Positions 5,918 to 9,512 of a DNA stretch of 9,512 nt are shown here, in pieces. The DNA is taken from the NCBI GenBank assembly GCA_030831265.1, contig JAURLM010000020.1, positions 1-9,512 on the forward strand, written 5' to 3'. How positions within the stretch are numbered: the first letter of the stretch is position 1; each line of letters opens with the position of its first letter. A model generated the notes under the pieces. It had not been told where the DNA came from and did not search any database. It saw nothing but the letters and a program-made list of their open reading frames with translations. The DNA comes from Chloroflexota bacterium. Lineage in GTDB: Bacteria > Chloroflexota > Dehalococcoidia > Lucifugimonadales > Lucifugimonadaceae. The translations under genes were made by a program, and so were the position numbers.

Positions 5918-6850
5918 TCAGGCAGGTTCGGATTGACGTCGGAACCGTTTCATGGGGGCGGTAAGGATTCGTCCCAGGGTTCCCGATTCCCAACCCACGA
6001 GAATGTTCGATGCAACGAAGATGGAACTGTACGTTCCGATGATGACACCCGTGAGCAGAACGATCAGGAAGTCACGTAGTGTTGCGCCGCCGAACAGAAG
6101 CATCGCCAGGATCACGGTTGCCGTGGTCATGGCCGTTCCGATAGAGCGGACCATGGTCTCATTGATCGAAAGGTTCACTGTGGCCTTCAAGGCCCGGTTC
6201 GGTGCAAGAAGGGTGTTCTCACGTAGACGGTCGAAGATCACGATTGTGTCGTTTACAGAGTATCCGATGACTGTCAGGATGCCGACGATGAAAATGGCGT
6301 TGACTTCAGCGCCGATCAACACGCCAAGGGCTGCAAACACACCAAGACTGATTATGACGTCATGGCCCAGTGCGATGATGGCGGCGATTGCATAGCGGTA
6401 TGCGCGCGGGACGCTGCGGAATGCCACGACGATGTAGATCATGACAACAATTGCCGCGACGATGACTGCGATTATCGAATTCTTGACAGTGTCTTCAGCA
6501 ATTGCCTTGCCCACAGTCGTCGTTTCCAGTTCCGTGGGTTCCAGTCCTGTCGCCGCTTTGATGGCATCCATGATAGCGGTGGACTCACCGGCGCCAAGTT
6601 CGGACATGCGCGCGATGAACTCTCCCTGCCCCATGCTCTGGACAACAGCTTCCTGGTGCCCGATGCTTGCAATAGCTTCTCGGACATCATGAGAATCCGG
6701 TGAACCATCTTCAAAGCGGTAGGTGATTGTTGTACCTGACTTGAAGTCGATACCAAGTTTCAGGCCGGGCGTGAACAACAGAACAAGCGAAACCACAACC
6801 ACGATTGCGGAGATGCTGCCGAAGATACGGCCTTTGCCGATGATGTCCAT
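5918..6850 (-). CDS. secF: Protein translocase subunit SecF
   Basis: SecF pairs with SecD in the membrane and uses the proton gradient to pull exported proteins through after SecYEG/SecA has started them. The 310-residue protein has a first membrane helix (about 9-27), the conserved KLGIDFKSGTTITYRF (31-46), a small periplasmic domain (about 45-120) and five more helices between about 123 and 287. Hallmarks are HDV (163-165) and GYSVNDTIVIFDRLREN (196-212), the cytosolic loop shared by SecF proteins. The tail is basic (KRFRR). The ATG start follows the secD TAA with no intervening base, and GGAGAGG (6856-6862) inside secD gives a good ribosome site, so the two genes are translationally coupled and made in near-equal amounts. 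Confidence 0.97.
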   Translation of the reverse strand: MDIIGKGRIFGSISAIVVVVSLVLLFTPGLKLGIDFKSGTTITYRFEDGSPDSHDVREAIASIGHQEAVVQSMGQGEFIARMSELGAGESTAIMDAIKAATGLEPTELETTTVGKAIAEDTVKNSIIAVIVAAIVVMIYIVVAFRSVPRAYRYAIAAIIALGHDVIISLGVFAALGVLIGAEVNAIFIVGILTVIGYSVNDTIVIFDRLRENTLLAPNRALKATVNLSINETMVRSIGTAMTTATVILAMLLFGGATLRDFLIVLLTGVIIGTYSSIFVASNILVGWESGTLGRILTAPMKRFRRQSEPA

Positions 6851-8899
6851 TTAGGCCTCTCCATCCACACTGGCAGATGAACTGTCCGCAACTGGTACGA
6901 ACAGATTTGTGTGTCCACCAAGACTCGTGCGGGCGATGAGTCTCATCAGTACCCGGCTGAAGAAGTAAGCGGTGAGCATTGAAAGCAGCACACCAATACC
7001 AAGCGTAAGCGCGAAGCCCTGCATGATGCTGGTGCTGAACCTGTCACCGAACCAGAACAGGACGGCTGCCGTGAGAAGCGTCGAAACGTTTCCGTCACGG
7101 ATCGATGACCATGCCCTGTCAAAACCTATGTTGATTGCGGAAAGCAACGACCTTCCGGTTCGGAGCTCTTCCTTGATCCGTTCGGCAATCAGGATGTTTG
7201 CGTCAACCGCAAAACCGAGTGACAGGATGATTGCGGCGGCACCTGAAAGTGTCATCGTGACAGGGACCAGCTTGAAGATGGCCAGCAACATTATTGTGTA
7301 CGTGGCCAGCATCAGCGCTGCGACTATTCCTGGAACCTTGTAGTAGGCGACCATGAACACCAGCAGCAATGCGAGTCCAATGGCGCCTGCGATGAGGCTC
7401 TGGCGGAGTGATTCTTCACCCAGCGTGGCGTCAACGTTGCGCTCCTGGATCAGCTCCAGCGTTGCTGGAAGGGCACCAGAACGTAGCTGAATTGAGATGG
7501 TCCGTGCGCGCTCTGCCGTGAAGTCCGGACCATTGATGTAGGCACGGCCACCGGAGATTCCCTCACTGGCACTCGGCGCCACAAGCTCCACACCATCAAG
7601 GTAGATGGCAAGCAAGTTGCCTGTGCGCGATATGCGGTCCGTGACCTCAAAAAATGCATCTGCGCCATCGTCATTGAACACGATATTCACGACCGGCCTG
7701 GCGATACCTTCAACAGTGCCCGCAAATGCGTCTGTAAGGTCACTGGCGTCGATTGGGGTTGCCTGTTCCTGGTAGTACCGAGGATCCTGGCACCGAACAG
7801 ACGCCCATTCATCAAGTGTCAATCCGTCGGGCGGCCATACGTCTACGCCGGGAGGTGCTGTCAGGTCACCACATATGCGCTCACGGAACTCCAGCTTTGC
7901 TGTTGAACCGATAAGTGCTTTGGCTTCCTCTACTCCACCGCCAACTGTCCAACCGGTGATGTCTCCCTGTGGAGCGAAGATGGTAAGTTCACCAAGCAAA
8001 CGAACCTCATCACGGATGCGATCGAGATCAGCGGCGATGGCCGTTCCGTCAGCTGCCGTTCGTGCGGGCTTCAGGCCAATAATGTCAACGGCGTACTGAC
8101 CCTTGGCAAGTTCTTCCACTGTCAGACCGGCGAATCCGGCAAGGATCAAAGCTTGCTGAACCTGTTCAACAGATGGGAATACCGGTTCTGCTGCAGGTTC
8201 AGGCGTGGCGGTTGATTCAGGAGTTGCGCTGGCTTCCGGGGTTGCCGTGGCATCAGCGCTGGTGTCACCTTCCGGTGTCACACCGGCGAAACCAATCACA
8301 ACCGTGGCAGGGAACTTTTCTTCTATAAGTGGGCGCCACTCTTCAGCTTCACCTGCAACAAGCACGTTGCCGTCAGCATCTAACTCTGCTGGCCGGATCG
8401 AATCCAGCTGGACGTTGATTGAAAAGTCTGCGGGGTCTTGAGTGACCTTGGCGTCGGGACGGCCGAGGTCGGAACGGAAGAAATCTTCCACCTGCTGTGC
8501 GGAATAAATTGGACCAAACAGGCTGGGCCTGAAGTTGATGTTCAGGGACGCACCCTTCTGACCCGGAATCTGGACGATGATGCGATCCGGCGGGTTTCCC
8601 AGTTCCTGGACTGTGGCCTCGCTCACACCGAACTCGTTCACGCGGCGATCAATGGTCAAACGAACAGCGGCGACGTCGTCCGCAGACGGCGTTCCGCCAC
8701 CTTCAGGAACCACCCTGTAGACAAGGTGTGTGCCGCCCTGAAGGTCGAGACCAAGCTTCAGACCAAGAAATGAGTTGGCTTCACCACGTGAAAAGGTGTT
8801 GCCGAATGCGTTTAAGCGGAGTTGTGGCACCATCAACACAGCGAGTGACGCAGCAACTAGCGCTATGAGAATGACGAGTCCGCGGTATCGTCTAATCAA
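6851..8899 (-). CDS. secD: Protein translocase subunit SecD
   Basis: SecD is the larger partner of SecF in the proton-driven late export step. This one is 682 residues, longer than the 615 of E. coli SecD. Helix 1 (about 7-24) is followed by GLKLGLDLQGGTHLVYRV (46-63) and the P1 base domain. Residues about 115-250 hold an extra stretch ending in a Thr/Ala/Pro/Glu-rich linker with repeated ATPE units (218-238). The P1 head region follows (to about 475, ending RTISIQLRSGALPATLEL). Five more helices lie between about 498 and 655, with DANILIAERIKEELRTGRS (567-585) as the conserved cytosolic loop. Cys343 and Cys370 are both outside the membrane and could pair. The start is TTG at 8897-8899, with AGGA (8908-8911) 8 bases upstream. 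No yajC precedes it; def lies upstream. Confidence 0.97.
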   Translation of the reverse strand: MIRRYRGLVILIALVAASLAVLMVPQLRLNAFGNTFSRGEANSFLGLKLGLDLQGGTHLVYRVVPEGGGTPSADDVAAVRLTIDRRVNEFGVSEATVQELGNPPDRIIVQIPGQKGASLNINFRPSLFGPIYSAQQVEDFFRSDLGRPDAKVTQDPADFSINVQLDSIRPAELDADGNVLVAGEAEEWRPLIEEKFPATVVIGFAGVTPEGDTSADATATPEASATPESTATPEPAAEPVFPSVEQVQQALILAGFAGLTVEELAKGQYAVDIIGLKPARTAADGTAIAADLDRIRDEVRLLGELTIFAPQGDITGWTVGGGVEEAKALIGSTAKLEFRERICGDLTAPPGVDVWPPDGLTLDEWASVRCQDPRYYQEQATPIDASDLTDAFAGTVEGIARPVVNIVFNDDGADAFFEVTDRISRTGNLLAIYLDGVELVAPSASEGISGGRAYINGPDFTAERARTISIQLRSGALPATLELIQERNVDATLGEESLRQSLIAGAIGLALLLVFMVAYYKVPGIVAALMLATYTIMLLAIFKLVPVTMTLSGAAAIILSLGFAVDANILIAERIKEELRTGRSLLSAINIGFDRAWSSIRDGNVSTLLTAAVLFWFGDRFSTSIMQGFALTLGIGVLLSMLTAYFFSRVLMRLIARTSLGGHTNLFVPVADSSSASVDGEA

Positions 8900-8922
8900 C
8901 CGTATATTCCTAAAGGGACGCG

Positions 8923-8947
8923 AAAAGCGCCGCGTACTATGCGGCGC
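8923..8947 (-). terminator. Terminator-like hairpin in front of secD (possible attenuator)
   Basis: On the minus strand perfect arms GCGCCGC (8941-8947) and GCGGCGC (8927-8933) enclose a 7-base loop and are followed directly by TTTT (8923-8926). The T-run ends only 23 bases before the secD start codon, leaving no room for a promoter after it. Either it ends def transcripts inefficiently or it is a conditional attenuator in the secD leader. Confidence 0.6.
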
Positions 8948-9041
8948 AAGGTGTGTTCACCGGTGCCGGACCCTGCGATCACTCTTGCCAAGGTCTTCTG
9001 ACAGGGGCAGCGATCACCGGCCTGCTTTATGGCCGTCGCCG

Positions 9042-9047
9042 AGTATA
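9042..9047 (-). promoter_or_regulatory. Candidate -10 element for secD (TATACT)
   Basis: TATACT on the minus strand matches the -10 consensus at five of six positions; no good -35 lies upstream (CGTTAG at 17 bases). Transcription would start near 9035 and give a leader of about 136 bases that contains self-complementary arms (CGGCC/GGCCG around 9020-9037, CCCTG/CAGGG, GGTG/CACC) and ends in the hairpin before secD. Confidence 0.3.
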
Positions 9048-9164
9048 TCACTCATCCACGTTGCCTAACGATTATTTACGCGCCGGAACAGGTTGAGTTT
9101 GCCAGAGTGATCTTTGTCGTTGAACAGCTGAAGGCGAACGCTGGACGTAACCGTTAGCGGGTTG

Positions 9165-9512
9165 TTAGTCCAAGCGCTCCACCGGTTCAACCGGTTCGTG
9201 GGCATGGCTGTGCTCACCGTGGCCATGGTCGTGCGGCCCGTCAGAAAGGTCATACGCTGCTTCGGACAATGACGATTCAGCATTCAGGCGCGAAAGTTTT
9301 GCAACCGTGTACATTACCTCAACCATTTGAAGGTCTGACGGCAAGGTGGGGGAGTGCTGGGCGTAGACCGTGTACCCAACATCATGCCAGTGCGGTTCAT
9401 CTGGAGACGCACCAACTTTGCGTAGCTCTTCATGAGCGATGAGATGGTCAAGAAACACGATGCCATTGAGATGATCGACTTCATGCTCGATCGCCTGGGC
9501 CAGTAGCTCTTC
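9165..9512 (-). CDS. def: Peptide deformylase, C-terminal part, with long His-rich tail (5' end beyond right edge)
   Basis: Deformylase removes the formyl group from the N-terminal methionine of new proteins. Only the last 115 residues are in the window. They begin EELLAQAIEHEVDHLNGIVFLDHL, the third conserved motif of the family, whose HEVDH supplies two metal ligands and the catalytic Glu. About 100 residues follow that motif, whereas E. coli deformylase has only about 37. The extension includes a segment with HWHDVGYTVYAQ, a helical-looking stretch (SDLQMVEVMYTVAKLSRLNAE) and a terminal tail with HDHGHGEHSHAH (9198-9233), six His in twelve residues, then EPVEPVERLD. The reading frame is open to the window edge. 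The deformylase call is firm for the motif; the tail's role is unknown, with metal binding the simplest guess. Confidence 0.9.
   Translation of the reverse strand, partial: EELLAQAIEHEVDHLNGIVFLDHLIAHEELRKVGASPDEPHWHDVGYTVYAQHSPTLPSDLQMVEVMYTVAKLSRLNAESSLSEAAYDLSDGPHDHGHGEHSHAHEPVEPVERLD

Noticed and set aside
5952..6395. Plus-strand open frame of 147 codons opposite secF
   Set aside because: Shadow of secF; Arg/Ser/Met/Ile-rich translation without motifs.
8923..9040. Stand-alone small RNA such as SRP (4.5S) RNA ending at the hairpin before secD
   Set aside because: The size would fit, but the conserved SRP tetraloop and GGAAGCAGCC-type motif are missing; a secD leader is the simpler reading.
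9000..9047. Fluoride riboswitch-like GGCGA...CCATAAA...TGAT stretch before secD
   Set aside because: The first stem and pseudoknot partners of the crcB-type aptamer cannot be formed, and secD is not a fluoride-related gene.

Overview
The window looks like a chromosomal segment of a bacterium of moderate GC, most plausibly a Chloroflexota (Dehalococcoidia/SAR202-like) genome. That placement is an inference from the style of the anti-sigma factor (an APRSFML segment before the first membrane helix), the peptide deformylase tail, the compact housekeeping gene order and the frequent TTG starts; no marker here proves it. Nine protein genes are supported, two of them cut by the window edges. I see no mobile element, CRISPR array, tRNA or rRNA.

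Right to left on the minus strand, the first block is the end of peptide deformylase (def, 9165-9512, with an unusual His-rich tail), a 265-base gap with a promoter-like -10 and a terminator-like hairpin close to the next gene, then secD (6851-8899, TTG start, enlarged periplasmic part), secF (5918-6850, starting directly after the secD stop), endonuclease IV (nfo, 4935-5792) and a small HExxH zincin-family metallopeptidase (4532 to about 4900). On the plus strand lepB, signal peptidase I (3961-4515), points convergently towards that block.

Divergent from lepB is a regulatory cassette on the minus strand: an ECF sigma factor (3123-3722, TTG start), its membrane anti-sigma factor (2235-3116, no zinc motif, two membrane helices), a 316-base repeat-bearing gap with an ECF-type promoter match, and a SIMPL/DUF541 lipoprotein (962-1918) closed by a strong intrinsic terminator at 894-933. 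Beyond that lies the N-terminal two-thirds of ribD (1-680), running off the left edge, in which one zinc-ligand Cys of the deaminase domain is replaced by His.

Functionally, much of the window concerns the cell envelope: SecD/SecF drive the late stage of protein export, LepB removes signal peptides, the sigma/anti-sigma pair would sense an envelope signal, and the SIMPL lipoprotein is an exported product that the sigma factor may control. Riboflavin synthesis (ribD), DNA base-excision repair (nfo) and N-terminal protein processing (def) are housekeeping neighbours. I did not find a clearly new multi-gene system. The best leads are the His-rich deformylase tail, the possible attenuator before secD, the GATTGT repeat cluster and ECF-like promoter before the SIMPL gene, and the Cys-to-His change in RibD.
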